In this document: in pieces, positions 31,254 through 40,441 of the stretch
How the letters are laid out: each line of letters begins with the position of its first letter
Numbering within the stretch: the stretch's first letter is position 1
Assembly: GCF_001544495.1 (NCBI RefSeq)
Contig: NZ_FCNZ02000004.1
Location: 248,001 to 312,000 of the forward strand
DNA: 64,000 nt
Origin: Caballeronia telluris
Lineage (GTDB): Bacteria > Pseudomonadota > Gammaproteobacteria > Burkholderiales > Burkholderiaceae
Direction of reading: 5' to 3'
Notes under the pieces: generated by a model
The model's database searches: none
What the model saw: only the letters and a program-made list of their open reading frames with translations
Told to the model about the DNA's origin: nothing
Made by a program: the position numbers and the translations under genes

Positions 31254-32668
31254 ACGCCTGGACGCTGGCCGCGAGAAATCTGCAACGCAACCGCCGCCGA
31301 TCGCTCACCACCCTGAGCGCGATCGTGATCGGCGTCGTCTCGGTGCTGATCTTCGGCGGCTTCTGCCGGGACGTGACCTACAGCCTGCGAACCTTCTTCA
31401 TCCAGAATCATGCGCACCTGCAAGTGATGAAGCGCGACTACTTTCTCCTGGGAACGGGCGACCCGCATCGCTACGGCATCGCGCCTTACTCCGCGATCTC
31501 GGACATGATCCTGCACGATGCAGAGCTCGCGCCACTCGTCCGCGTCGTGACCCCCACGCTGCAGTTCGGCGGAATCGCCGGAAATTTTGCACAAGGCGTG
31601 TCGCGCACGGTCTGGGTCACGGGCATGGACGCCCGCGCGCAGAACCGCTTGCGCGAGTGGAACGAGTACGGCTACCGGACGGCCGGCAACCGGCTCGCGC
31701 TCGCCGGCACGCCCGACGACGCGGCCACGATCGGTGCCGGGGTCGCCCGGGTTCTGCAGCTTTGCACGACGTTGCACATCCCGGACTGCCGAACGCCCGC
31801 CCCTGCGGTTTCCGACGGCCGCGAGGCGACGGCGCGCGCGATTCCCGACGACATCGGAGCGCTCGCCGACGGTATCGGCCGCGACGCCGCATCGACGGGC
31901 GCATCGCACGTACCCGCGGGCGCGCGCATCGAACTGCTGGCGGCGACGAGCGGCGGCGCGCCGAACGTCGCCTCGCTGGCGGTGGTGTCGGCGGAGAACA
32001 AGGGGGTCAAGGAACTGGACGACGTGTTCGTCGCCATGCATCTCCAGTATGCGCAAACGCTGCTCTACGGCCGGGACTCGCCCAAGGTCACCGCGATCGA
32101 AATCCAGCTTCATCACACGTCGGACCTGCCGCGCGTGCAGCAACGGCTCGCAGCCTTGCTGAAAGCGCGTTTTCCCGGAGACGACTTCGACGTGCTGGAC
32201 TACGCCGCGCTCAATCCGTTCTACGGCCAGAGCATCGCCATGTTCGACACGATCTTCGCGTTCATTTCCGTGCTGATCGGCGCGATCGTGCTGTTCACGG
32301 TGGGCAATACGATGAGCATGGCGATCATCGAGCGAACAATGGAAATCGGAACGCTGCGCGCAATGGGCCTGCGACGCCGCGCGAGCGGCGGCATCTTCAT
32401 CCGCGAAGGCATCCTGCTCGGGGCGGGCGGAATGCTTCTCGGCCTTGGCTGCAGTTTCGTGCTGGGCGCGGCGATCAATCGCAGCGGGCTTGCATGGACC
32501 GCTCCCGGCGTCGCGCGTCCGGTTCTCCTGAGCGTGCGCATCTGGGGCGAAACGGGACTCATCGCCGGCACGAGCGCGGGCGTGATCGCCATGGCGGCCC
32601 TGTCCGCATGGTTGCCCGCGCGCCGCGCGGTGAAGATGCAGATCGTGGATGCCCTTCGATACACCTGA
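31250..32668 (+). CDS. FtsX/LolE-type ABC permease
   Basis: This is a 472-aa inner-membrane protein. Span 1 (residues ~20-40, LTTLSAIVIGVVSVLIFGGF) is followed by a ~290-residue periplasmic domain and then three C-terminal spans (~330-352, ~388-408, ~437-457) with ERTMEIGTLRAMGLRRR between them, the hallmark of FtsX-domain permeases (LolC/E, MacB). Such proteins extract or push substrates at the periplasmic face. One permease only, so it probably works as a homodimer with the ATPase. The cargo is unknown. Confidence 0.88.
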   Translation: MNAWTLAARNLQRNRRRSLTTLSAIVIGVVSVLIFGGFCRDVTYSLRTFFIQNHAHLQVMKRDYFLLGTGDPHRYGIAPYSAISDMILHDAELAPLVRVVTPTLQFGGIAGNFAQGVSRTVWVTGMDARAQNRLREWNEYGYRTAGNRLALAGTPDDAATIGAGVARVLQLCTTLHIPDCRTPAPAVSDGREATARAIPDDIGALADGIGRDAASTGASHVPAGARIELLAATSGGAPNVASLAVVSAENKGVKELDDVFVAMHLQYAQTLLYGRDSPKVTAIEIQLHHTSDLPRVQQRLAALLKARFPGDDFDVLDYAALNPFYGQSIAMFDTIFAFISVLIGAIVLFTVGNTMSMAIIERTMEIGTLRAMGLRRRASGGIFIREGILLGAGGMLLGLGCSFVLGAAINRSGLAWTAPGVARPVLLSVRIWGETGLIAGTSAGVIAMAALSAWLPARRAVKMQIVDALRYT

Positions 32669-32694
32669 ATCGCTCCCACTACCAGGAAGTCCTC

Positions 32695-33480
32695 ATGCTT
32701 CGCACCCTGTCTCCAGTACGCTTCTCGGCCGCTCTCGCCGCCTTTTTCCTGTGCGCCACGGCCAGCGCCGTCCCGGACGCGCAGAACATTCTCGCGGCGA
32801 GCGACCTGATCCGCAATCCGGGCGGCACCTTTTCGGTGACGACGCGTCTCGCCGAATATCGCGACGGCGCGCAAGTCGGCACGGCGGGCGTCAGCGTTCT
32901 GTCGCGAACGGCAGAGGACACCGGTCAATACAGCACGCTCGTGACCTTTTTCGACCCGGCGCGCGATGCCGGCAAGCGCATGCTCAAGCGCGGCAACGAT
33001 CTCTGGTTCTACGATCCGGTCAGCCAGTCGAGCATCCGCATTTCACCTCAGCAACGACTGCTCGGCGGCGCGGCCAATGGCGACGTCGTCACGGTCAACT
33101 TTGCGAAAGACTACGCGGCCACGCTCGCGGCGGAGGAAGACATCACGGACGGAGACCGGACCGCGCGCCATTGCTACCGGCTGGCGCTCGCCGCGCGCAA
33201 CAAGGATGTCACCTACGACAACATCGACATGTGGGTCGACACGGCCAACAACCGTCCGGTCAAGGCCCGCTACTACGCGCAATCCGGCAGGCTGCTCAAG
33301 ACGGCCTTCTATCGCGGATACCACAAGGAACTCGGCGTCGAGCGGCCCGTGGAGATCGTCATCATCGATGGACTGGACCCCAAATGGGTGACTGTCATGC
33401 GCTTTTCCGACTACAAGCTGCGCGATGCGCCGGAATCGTGGTTCCAGCGTGATTATCTCGCGCGCTATCAGCCGGGTTGA
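32695..33480 (+). CDS. LolA-like periplasmic protein (outer-membrane lipoprotein-sorting type)
   Basis: This 261-aa protein has a Sec signal peptide (cleavage probably after ATASA, residue ~25). The mature part has the half-barrel pattern of LolA-like proteins: TRLAEYRDGAQVG, VTFFDPARDAGKRML, LWFYDPVSQSSIRI and a long run of strands to WFQRDYLARY. Proteins of this type are annotated outer-membrane lipoprotein-sorting proteins and usually travel with an exporter. It would carry a hydrophobic cargo from the FtsX-type permease across the periplasm. The barrel gene follows after 3 bp. Confidence 0.82.
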   Translation: MLRTLSPVRFSAALAAFFLCATASAVPDAQNILAASDLIRNPGGTFSVTTRLAEYRDGAQVGTAGVSVLSRTAEDTGQYSTLVTFFDPARDAGKRMLKRGNDLWFYDPVSQSSIRISPQQRLLGGAANGDVVTVNFAKDYAATLAAEEDITDGDRTARHCYRLALAARNKDVTYDNIDMWVDTANNRPVKARYYAQSGRLLKTAFYRGYHKELGVERPVEIVIIDGLDPKWVTVMRFSDYKLRDAPESWFQRDYLARYQPG

Positions 33481-33483
33481 TCC

Positions 33484-34761
33484 ATGCGACATGCCTGGTT
33501 GATATTCATGCTGGCCTACAGCGAGATCGCCCTGGGACAGGACGCGGAACTGGATGCGCTCGACGTCGCGAACTCGGCGAGCGCGCTCATGCTCGGCGCG
33601 GAGCAGGCCACCACGGACCCGCGCAGGAGCGACCTCGCCGCGTCGGTCGAGCCGGCCGCGAATGTCTTTCAGACCGCGGACGATCCGGGCGCGCTCGACG
33701 CGTCCGAGCGTGCCTCGCTCGACGTGCGTTACGCCCCTGTCCTGCCCGCCGCCCGCCTGCGCTTTGGGTTGTCGGATCGTCTCGATCTTCGTCACGGCGC
33801 GGGGGCGCAGGCCAGCGTGAACACATTGCGTGAGGCGTTCGCCAGTTGGGACGCGCCCGGTGACGCATCGCTCGACGCGGGACGCGTCAACGTGCGAAAC
33901 GGCGTGGGCGCCGGGTACAACCCGACGGATTATTTTCGCAGCGGCGCGCTTCGCTCCGTGACCACATCGGACCCCGACAGCCTTCGTGAAAACCGTCAGG
34001 GAACGGTCATCGTCGGCGGCCAGAAACTGTGGAATGGCGGTTCGGCTTCGGCGCTCTTTTCACCGCGCATCGAGCGCAACGGGAACACCGGCTCGTTCAA
34101 CCCGAACTTCGGTGCCACGAATTCGACCGACCGCTGGCTCGTCAAGACAAGCGCGCGCGTCTGGGATGGCTTTGCGCCTGAACTGCTGGCGTTCAAGGAA
34201 GCAGGCGAATCGGCGCAGGCTGGCATCAACGCCACGGCGCTTTTCAACAACGCGACTGTCGGACACGTCGAATTCTCGGGCGGGCGCGCGCCGTCGCTCC
34301 TCGATCAGGCACTCGGACGAAGCGATGACACCGCCTTCCGCTATCGGCTGGCGGCCGGGGCAACTTACACGACGGAAGGTCGCTTGTCCCTCACGCTCGA
34401 GTATCAATACAACGGCGCGGGGCTCGAGACCCGGTCGTGGGACGCGTTGCGCAACGGGCCGCCGCCCGCGTATGGCGCCTACCGCCGATGGATCGCGGTC
34501 GCTCAGGACCCGCCGACGCGCCGCCAGGCGTTCGCCTTTCTGCGCAAGCCGGACGTGCTGATTCCGAAGCTCGATCTGTCGATGATGCTGCGCATGGATG
34601 CCAGCGACCTGAGCATGCTCGGCTGGATGGAATTGCGGTATCACTGGAAGCGCACCGATCTGGCCTTGCAGGTGCAGGGCACGCGCGGAAATGCGACATC
34701 GAACTACGGCGCGCTTCCGCAGAAACGCCTGGCCCAGCTCACTGCCACGCTTTTCGTGTAA
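33484..34761 (+). CDS. Outer-membrane beta-barrel-type protein of the envelope operon
   Basis: This is a 425-aa protein with a short signal peptide (cleavage near ALGQ, residue ~19). The mature part is rich in alternating strands (TVIVGGQKLW, RWLVKTSARVW, RLSLTLEYQYNG, MLGWMELRYHW, LAQLTATLFV) and ends in a barrel-type strand. NPTDYFRSG near residue 145 recalls motifs of some porin-like exporters (DUF1302/AlgE-like). It probably receives or displays what the upstream transporter exports. No named family is certain. Confidence 0.7.
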   Translation: MRHAWLIFMLAYSEIALGQDAELDALDVANSASALMLGAEQATTDPRRSDLAASVEPAANVFQTADDPGALDASERASLDVRYAPVLPAARLRFGLSDRLDLRHGAGAQASVNTLREAFASWDAPGDASLDAGRVNVRNGVGAGYNPTDYFRSGALRSVTTSDPDSLRENRQGTVIVGGQKLWNGGSASALFSPRIERNGNTGSFNPNFGATNSTDRWLVKTSARVWDGFAPELLAFKEAGESAQAGINATALFNNATVGHVEFSGGRAPSLLDQALGRSDDTAFRYRLAAGATYTTEGRLSLTLEYQYNGAGLETRSWDALRNGPPPAYGAYRRWIAVAQDPPTRRQAFAFLRKPDVLIPKLDLSMMLRMDASDLSMLGWMELRYHWKRTDLALQVQGTRGNATSNYGALPQKRLAQLTATLFV

Positions 34762-34777
34762 GCGGGCGGCTTTTGCA

Positions 34778-35065
34778 TCAAGCCTCCGGATTGTCGATGT
34801 CCCCCGCGACGATCCTGCTTCCGAACGTAGCCGCTGCCGTGCGCGCTTCCTGGCGCGTCGGAAACGGACCGATCACCGGCGCGCCCGCGAACGGGAACAG
34901 CAGCCGGCCGTCGGTCTTACGCACCACTTTCAGCGTGCCGATATACAGCCCCGCCGCGTTGACCTGATACGACGCGTAGATTTCGAAATCGTGCTCCGTC
35001 GGCGGCCCGCTTTGCAGACCCGGCTTGCGCATCGTCTTCGAATAGGCCAGTTTCGGTTTTCTCAC
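34778..35065 (-). CDS. Conserved hypothetical protein, possibly DUF6723
   Basis: This is a 95-aa protein with a GTG start at 35065 preceded by GAGGAGG. The core (EIYASYQVNAAGLYIGTLKV, VRKTDGRLLFPFAG) is beta-rich and typical of small Burkholderiaceae proteins that I recall under DUF6723; that assignment is tentative. It is convergent with the barrel gene. Confidence 0.65.
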   Translation of the reverse strand: MRKPKLAYSKTMRKPGLQSGPPTEHDFEIYASYQVNAAGLYIGTLKVVRKTDGRLLFPFAGAPVIGPFPTRQEARTAAATFGSRIVAGDIDNPEA

Positions 35066-35414
35066 TGCGTGCCTCCTCGTTTCACACAGTCACCTGCCGG
35101 ATGTCCGGGGCGCCGTGCATTTCCTGCCGTCGTGACGCGCGCTTTTACACATCGCGTGCGAGGCGAAACGCAACCGACCGGACATTCTTAGCAAGACTAC
35201 CTAGTCGTGACGGCCTCGGCGCACCGACGCGCAATGCGTATAGGCCGCGTTTCGTACATCCGGACGGCCACCGCACAAGGCGCAGCGACGCACGAGCGCG
35301 TTGCGCGTGCGCTTGCCCGCGATGCCCGATGCGCGTGGACGCCCGGTCTCGTGGCATAGCAATACGCATGCGCCGTTCCCTCTCGCGGGAGCGTGCGTGA
35401 AAGGAAGATGGGAG
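35066..35414. other. Intergenic region without recognised genes
   Basis: About 350 bp separate the small hypothetical gene from the hybrid kinase. I see no gene; a terminator-like hairpin closes it on the right (next entry). Confidence 0.4.
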
Positions 35415-35434
35415 ACGGGGGCGCAAGCCCCCGT
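35415..35434 (-). terminator. Hairpin at the end of the hybrid kinase gene
   Basis: ACGGGGGC (35415-35422) pairs with GCCCCCGT (35427-35434) around a GCAA tetraloop, directly after the stop of the minus-strand kinase. The downstream T content is low, so termination may be partial. Confidence 0.5.
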
Positions 35435-35437
35435 GAA

Positions 35438-37657
35438 TTACTGCGCGACCCGGGGCGCGAGCAGTTCGCGCAGGTCGTCCATGTCGAACGGCTTGGCGAG
35501 AATCTGCACGCCGAGATGCCTGGCGCGTTCGAGTTCGTCGGCGTAACCCGTCATCAGTACCACTTTCTGCGAGGGCAGCCGCGCGATGATCTGCTCCGCG
35601 AGGTCGATACCGTTCATGCGCCCGGGCATTTGCACATCCGACAACACGAGATCGAACCCGTAGCCCTGGCCGAGCAGGTCGAACGCGGCGTCGGCGCTTT
35701 CCTCGTGATGCACCGCGCAGCCGAACACCTCCAGCACGGCCATGATGCCCGCTGCCACATCCGCGTTGTCTTCGACGAGCAGCACCGACATCCCGCGCAA
35801 TGCGTGCCCCGCTTCTTCGGCTGGCGCGGTGACGAGCGGCTCGTCCGCCACGGTCGGAGGCGGCGCCTCGACGTGCGGCGCGTGATGATGCGGCAGATAG
35901 AGGCGCACCGTCGTGCCCGCGCCCGGCACGCTCGTGATGCGCGCGGAGCCGCCCGCCTGCTCGCACGCGGCGAGCACCTGCACGAGCCCGAGACCCGTGC
36001 CCGCGCCGCGCACCTTGGTCGTGAAGAGCGGTTCGAACGCGCGCTGCCGCACGTCGTCGCTCATGCCTTCGCCGTTGTCGGAGATCGAGATCAGCACGTA
36101 TTCGCCGTTCGGCAGCTCGGTTTCCCCGGCCTTCACGCGCACGTTCTGGCAGCGGATCACGATGCGTCCGCCGCGCGGCATCGCCTCGCTCGCATTGACG
36201 ACGATGTTCACCAGCGCGAGTTCCAGTTCGACCGGATCGGCCATCACCGTCCACAGATCCGGCGACAGTTCGATCGACAGCAGGATGTTCGGCCGCACCG
36301 ATGTCTTCACCAGTTCGGCGATCCCCGACAGCCAGACGGCCGGTTCGATGAGTTCCTGCTTGAGCGGCTGCTTTCTCGCCACGCTCATGAGTCGCCGCGC
36401 GAGCGATTCCGCGCCCGCGGTCGCGCGCTCGACGGCCAGCACTTCGCTCTCGACGTCGTTGAAATTTTTACGCCGCGCCAGTTCCATGTTCGACGACACG
36501 ACCATCAGGAGGTTGTTGAAGTCGTGCGCGACGTTCGCGACGAGATTGCCGAGCGCGCCCATGCGGCGCAACTGACGGCTCGACGCCTCGATGGAAAGCC
36601 GGATCGCCACTTCCGCCTGCCAGCGTTCCCACGCGGCCTGCTCGGCGTTCAGGCGGCGGATCGAGAACACGACGAGCAGCCACACGACCACGCACGGCAC
36701 CAGCGCGATCGCGCCGACCAGAAGGCCATTGCGCCACCAGTTCTGGAATATCGAATCCGTGGCGTAGCCGGCGGCGACGTAAAGCGGATAGTCGGCGACA
36801 CGCCGGTAGGCGAGCAGCTTCTCGACGTGGTCGACCGTCGACGTCATGCGCACCCGGCCGTAGAGTTCGTTACTGCGAAACGCGTTGGTGAACGGCGTGT
36901 TGCTCGCCGGTTGGGCCCCCGCCGGCGCTGGCGGAAAGCGCACCATGATGCCGCCGTCGCGCCGGTACAGGCCGATGGTCAGCGCGGGGTCGCCCGCGGC
37001 GAGTTGACGATAGTAGTCGCTGAAATATTCGCGCTTGAGCGCGATCGACACCACGCCGAGAAACTGCCCGCCGTGCGACACGCGGCCCATCGTCGAGGTG
37101 AAGACGTCCGCCTGTCCGACCTTGCCGCGCAGCGGCAGCGAGAAATACGTGACGGGCGCCATTGCGCGGGCCGAGCGGAAGTCGTCGCGTTCCGCGATCG
37201 ACACATGCGGCGCCGGGTAGTAGCGGCTGTTCGCCAGCAGTTCGCCGTTCACGCCGAACACCGAAATCGCCGCGACTTGCGGAAAGCCTCCGCCGACGTC
37301 GTCGAGCGTGCGGTGCAGCGTCGATTCGCGGCTCGTGATGCTGACGTCGTCGCTTTCGCCGAGCATGTCGACGATGCGCGTCTGTAGCTGCTGGTTCAGG
37401 TCCATGACCTTGACCGCGTGTTCGTTCGCGACGCGCACCACGCGCTCCACCAGTTCATCCGCGTTGGCGAGACGGCGCTGGTAGTCGTAATAGCCGTAAG
37501 CCGTGAGACACGCAAGCGGGATCAGGATCGACCCGATCAACACGATCAGGAGCACGCGGTGCGTCGCGGCGAAGTTGCGCGAAGGCAGCGGCAGGTCGAA
37601 GGTCGCAGTCTCAGTGGGGTTCAAGCGTCGGGCCTCGGAATGTCGAGTCGACATCAT
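35438..37657 (-). CDS. Hybrid sensor histidine kinase with receiver domain
   Basis: This is a 739-aa membrane kinase. Span 1 (residues ~32-55) and span 2 (~325-348) flank a ~270-residue periplasmic sensor, probably dCache type. The kinase core has the phosphoacceptor His in VAHDFNNLL (~390), the N-box in NIVVNASEAM, and DNGEGM and GTGLGL. The C-terminal receiver (~615-735) has LLVEDNAD, the acceptor Asp in LVLSDVQMPG and Lys in LAKPF. No separate response regulator is adjacent. The start is uncertain: ATG at 37657 or 37654, or an upstream one at 37705. Confidence 0.9.
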   Translation of the reverse strand: MMSTRHSEARRLNPTETATFDLPLPSRNFAATHRVLLIVLIGSILIPLACLTAYGYYDYQRRLANADELVERVVRVANEHAVKVMDLNQQLQTRIVDMLGESDDVSITSRESTLHRTLDDVGGGFPQVAAISVFGVNGELLANSRYYPAPHVSIAERDDFRSARAMAPVTYFSLPLRGKVGQADVFTSTMGRVSHGGQFLGVVSIALKREYFSDYYRQLAAGDPALTIGLYRRDGGIMVRFPPAPAGAQPASNTPFTNAFRSNELYGRVRMTSTVDHVEKLLAYRRVADYPLYVAAGYATDSIFQNWWRNGLLVGAIALVPCVVVWLLVVFSIRRLNAEQAAWERWQAEVAIRLSIEASSRQLRRMGALGNLVANVAHDFNNLLMVVSSNMELARRKNFNDVESEVLAVERATAGAESLARRLMSVARKQPLKQELIEPAVWLSGIAELVKTSVRPNILLSIELSPDLWTVMADPVELELALVNIVVNASEAMPRGGRIVIRCQNVRVKAGETELPNGEYVLISISDNGEGMSDDVRQRAFEPLFTTKVRGAGTGLGLVQVLAACEQAGGSARITSVPGAGTTVRLYLPHHHAPHVEAPPPTVADEPLVTAPAEEAGHALRGMSVLLVEDNADVAAGIMAVLEVFGCAVHHEESADAAFDLLGQGYGFDLVLSDVQMPGRMNGIDLAEQIIARLPSQKVVLMTGYADELERARHLGVQILAKPFDMDDLRELLAPRVAQ

Positions 37658-37849
37658 ACCGGCGCGCGGGCCTCGGCATGGAGCCTGCCGAACGGCCAGG
37701 CTCATGCGGCGCGAGACACCGCGTCGATCGACATCGGCACGCGGCCCGGGCTCAACCGCCCGTCATGGTGCGATGCAATGCAATAGGCCGAAGAAGGCCG
37801 TCGATGAACCGTGGATGAACGCATCCACGGACCGCGAAGGCAAGCGCCG

Positions 37850-38128
37850 TCATTGCCCCTTGGCGTCGCTGCTGGCGTTGGCGCCGGGGAAATTGGTGGT
37901 GTCGGTCGCCGATTTTTTCGGCGACTTGGCCATTTTCTTGCTCGAACCGCTCATCGCGCCCGATGCCGGATCGCCGCCCGCGGTCGGTCCCGCCGTCGCC
38001 GCGCCGTGCGCATTGCCGCCGCCCGTGCCGCCCTGTCCGCCGGCGCTGCCGCCGCCGTTCTGCGCCATCGCGGCACCGCAAGCAAATGCGAGCAGCGTCG
38101 ATAAAACCAGCTTCTTGCCGTGTTTCAT
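37850..38128 (-). CDS. Secreted Gly/Ser-rich small protein
   Basis: This 92-aa protein has a clear signal peptide (MKHGKKLVLSTLLAFACGAAMA, cleavage before Q). The mature part is low-complexity G/N/S/A then K-rich (KKMAKSPKKSATDTTNF). The function is unknown. It lies downstream of the ammonium transporter on the same strand. Confidence 0.7.
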   Translation of the reverse strand: MKHGKKLVLSTLLAFACGAAMAQNGGGSAGGQGGTGGGNAHGAATAGPTAGGDPASGAMSGSSKKMAKSPKKSATDTTNFPGANASSDAKGQ

Positions 38129-38203
38129 GTTTCCTCCGGTTGTCCGAGCGGACGGCGTAGAGAGCCGCCGCGTCGTCGACCGTTTCAGCAAGCGATGTGC
38201 CGC

Positions 38204-39406
38204 TCAGCGCGCCATCTCGCGCTCTGGCGTGGACGAGATGCGATGCACGGACAGATCGGCGCCGTTGAACTCGTCCTCGCGATCGAGGCGCATGCCCACC
38301 GTGAACGCGATCGCGCCGTAGACGCCCACGCCGCCCGCAACCGCCAGCATGATCGCGCCGCCCGTGCCGATCAGTTGCGACCACATCGACACGCCGCCGA
38401 TCCCGCCGAGCGCCTTCTGCCCGAAGATTCCCGCCGCGATGCCGCCCCACGCGCCGCACAGGCCGTGCAGCGGCCAGACGCCGAGCACGTCGTCGATGCG
38501 CCAGCGGTTCTGCACGCAGGTGAACATTTGCACGAAGAGCGCGCCCGCCACGCCGCCGACAATCAACGCGCCGAGCGGATGCATGATGTCCGAGCCCGCG
38601 CACACGGCGACGAGTCCCGCGAGCGGCCCGTTGTAGGTGAATCCCGGATCGTTGCGTCCGGCGACCCAGGCGGCGAGCGTGCCGCCGACCATCGCCATCA
38701 GCGAGTTGACCGCGACGAGGCCGCTGATTTTGTCGACGCTCTGCGCGCTCATCACGTTGAAGCCGAACCAGCCGACCGCCAGCACCCACGCGCCGAGCGC
38801 GAGAAACGGAATGCTCGACGGCGGATGGGCCGAGATCCGTCCGTCCTTGTGATAGCGGCCGTGGCGCGCGCCGAGCAGGAGCACGGCGGGCAGCGCGATC
38901 CAGCCGCCGAAAGCATGCACGACGACCGATCCGGCGAAGTCGTGGAACGGGGCATCGAAGGTGTTCATGAGCCAGGCCTGAATGCCGAAACGCCCGTTCC
39001 ACGCGACGCCTTCCAGAAGCGGATAGATGAAGCCGACGATCGCGAAGGTCGCGAACAGTTGCGGGTTGAACTTCGAGCGCTCGGCGATGCCGCCCGAGAC
39101 GATCGCCGGAATCGCGGCCGCGAAGGTCAGCAGGAAGAAGAAGCGCACGAGCGCGTAGCCGTTCTGCTCGGCGAGCACGTCGGCGCCATGCAGGAACTGC
39201 ACGCCATACGCGATGTTGTAGCCGATGAAGAAGTAGGCGAGCGTCGAGACCGCGAAGTCGACGAGGATCTTGACGAGCGCGTTGACCTGATTTTCCTTGC
39301 GTACCGTGCCGAGTTCGAGGAACGCGAAACCGGCGTGCATCGCGAAGACCATCGCCGCGCCGAGCAGCAGGAAAAGGGTATTGGTTCCGGATTCGAATGC
39401 CTGCAT
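38204..39406 (-). CDS. amt: Ammonium transporter Amt
   Basis: This 400-aa inner-membrane channel for ammonium has 11 predicted spans. Diagnostic segments are LLLGAAMVFAMHAGFAFLE, the twin-His regions FAGSVVVHAFGGW and WPLHGLCGAWGGIAAGIF, and DVLGVWP. The ATG at 39406 begins MQAFESGTNTLFLLLG. No glnK is adjacent, unlike most amtB loci. A sigma-54-like promoter lies 30 bp upstream, fitting nitrogen control. The C-terminal tail (REDEFNGADLSVH) is in the family style. Confidence 0.92.
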   Translation of the reverse strand: MQAFESGTNTLFLLLGAAMVFAMHAGFAFLELGTVRKENQVNALVKILVDFAVSTLAYFFIGYNIAYGVQFLHGADVLAEQNGYALVRFFFLLTFAAAIPAIVSGGIAERSKFNPQLFATFAIVGFIYPLLEGVAWNGRFGIQAWLMNTFDAPFHDFAGSVVVHAFGGWIALPAVLLLGARHGRYHKDGRISAHPPSSIPFLALGAWVLAVGWFGFNVMSAQSVDKISGLVAVNSLMAMVGGTLAAWVAGRNDPGFTYNGPLAGLVAVCAGSDIMHPLGALIVGGVAGALFVQMFTCVQNRWRIDDVLGVWPLHGLCGAWGGIAAGIFGQKALGGIGGVSMWSQLIGTGGAIMLAVAGGVGVYGAIAFTVGMRLDREDEFNGADLSVHRISSTPEREMAR

Positions 39407-39435
39407 GTTTGACGGGGCAAAAAAGCAGCTTTCAG

Positions 39436-39451
39436 TGCAAGTTCCGGACCA
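39436..39451 (-). promoter_or_regulatory. Sigma-54 (RpoN)-like promoter of amt
   Basis: On the minus strand TGGTCCG-N4-TTGCA matches the -24/-12 consensus TGGCACG-N4-TTGCW with exact GG-to-GC spacing. A start about 12 bp downstream would leave a ~20-nt leader before amt. TGCACCATT lies about 65 bp further upstream within a GGTGC-N5-GCACC dyad (39510-39524), a possible NtrC-type enhancer. Confidence 0.65.
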
Positions 39452-39766
39452 GCTTTGGTGCCACCCGCGCCGATCCTGTGCGGGACGGGCCCGCTGGCCG
39501 TTTTGGAATGGTGCATCGCGCACCGAAGCGGTGTCGGCCGATGCATGAATCTGGTGCTGACGTAGAAACCTTCGTAAGCTTGCGCACCGTTTTCGAGCAG
39601 TCATGCCCATCAATGGCGAAAGAGGGTCGCGCGCGGCGGTGAATGACCTTTTGATCAATGAAAATACGCCGAAGAAGTTCGGCCGCGTTGACTTCCCGCA
39701 CGCGCGAACTAAGGTTTCTATGGAACGCGTGCGTTCGTGTCGCCGGATCATCGAGGGAAGCGCAGC
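39452..39766. other. Divergent intergenic region amt / phosphoribosyltransferase
   Basis: Beyond the sigma-54 promoter and possible enhancer, this gap contains only short open frames without ribosome sites or protein-like sequence. Confidence 0.4.
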
Positions 39767-40441
39767 ATGGAATCGGTCTATGAGAATCGCGCCGAGGCGG
39801 GCCGCGTGCTCGCCGGACTGCTCGCGGGCTACGCGCATCGCGACGACGTCCTCGTGCTCGGCCTGCCGCGCGGCGGCGTGCCGGTCGCGTTCGAAGTGGC
39901 GCGCGCGCTCTACGCCGATCTCGACGTGCTCGTGGTGCGCAAGCTCGGCGTGCCGATCCAGCCGGAACTCGCGATGGGCGCGATCGCATCGGGCGGCGCG
40001 TTCTATCTGGACGACAGCATCGTGCGCTATGCGGGCGTAAGCCCGGCCGAACTCGACGCCGTGATCGCGAGCGAGCGTATCGAACTCGCGCGGCGCGAGC
40101 GCGCGTATCGGGGCGATCGCGGACCGGTCGACGTGGAAGGGCGGATCGCGATCGTGGTCGACGACGGCATGGCGACCGGCGCCACCATGAAAGCCGCCGC
40201 GATGGCCTTGCGCGAGCGCAAGCCCGCGTGCATCGTCGCCGCGCTGCCGGTTGCGCCCGCCGATTCGGAGTCGCGTGTCGAAGCGGTCATCGACGAATTC
40301 ATCTGCGCGATGCGGCCGCGCAGCTATTTCGGCGTCGGGCAGTTCTATCTCGACTTCTCGCAGACGAGCGACGAGGAGGTGTTCGAGCTGCTGGGCGAAG
40401 CGCGGCGCGACAGCGAAGCGCGGCGCCTGAAGAAACCCTAG
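39767..40441 (+). CDS. Phosphoribosyltransferase-domain protein
   Basis: This 224-aa type-I PRTase-fold protein has LGLPRGGVPVAFEVARAL near residue 30 and the PRPP loop IVVDDGMATGATM near residue 130. The N-terminus (YENRAEAGRVLAGLLAGY) is typical of the family often fused or linked to dienelactone-hydrolase-like proteins. Substrate unknown. GAGGGA precedes the ATG. The stop overlaps the convergent bluB stop by 4 bp. Confidence 0.85.
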   Translation: MESVYENRAEAGRVLAGLLAGYAHRDDVLVLGLPRGGVPVAFEVARALYADLDVLVVRKLGVPIQPELAMGAIASGGAFYLDDSIVRYAGVSPAELDAVIASERIELARRERAYRGDRGPVDVEGRIAIVVDDGMATGATMKAAAMALRERKPACIVAALPVAPADSESRVEAVIDEFICAMRPRSYFGVGQFYLDFSQTSDEEVFELLGEARRDSEARRLKKP

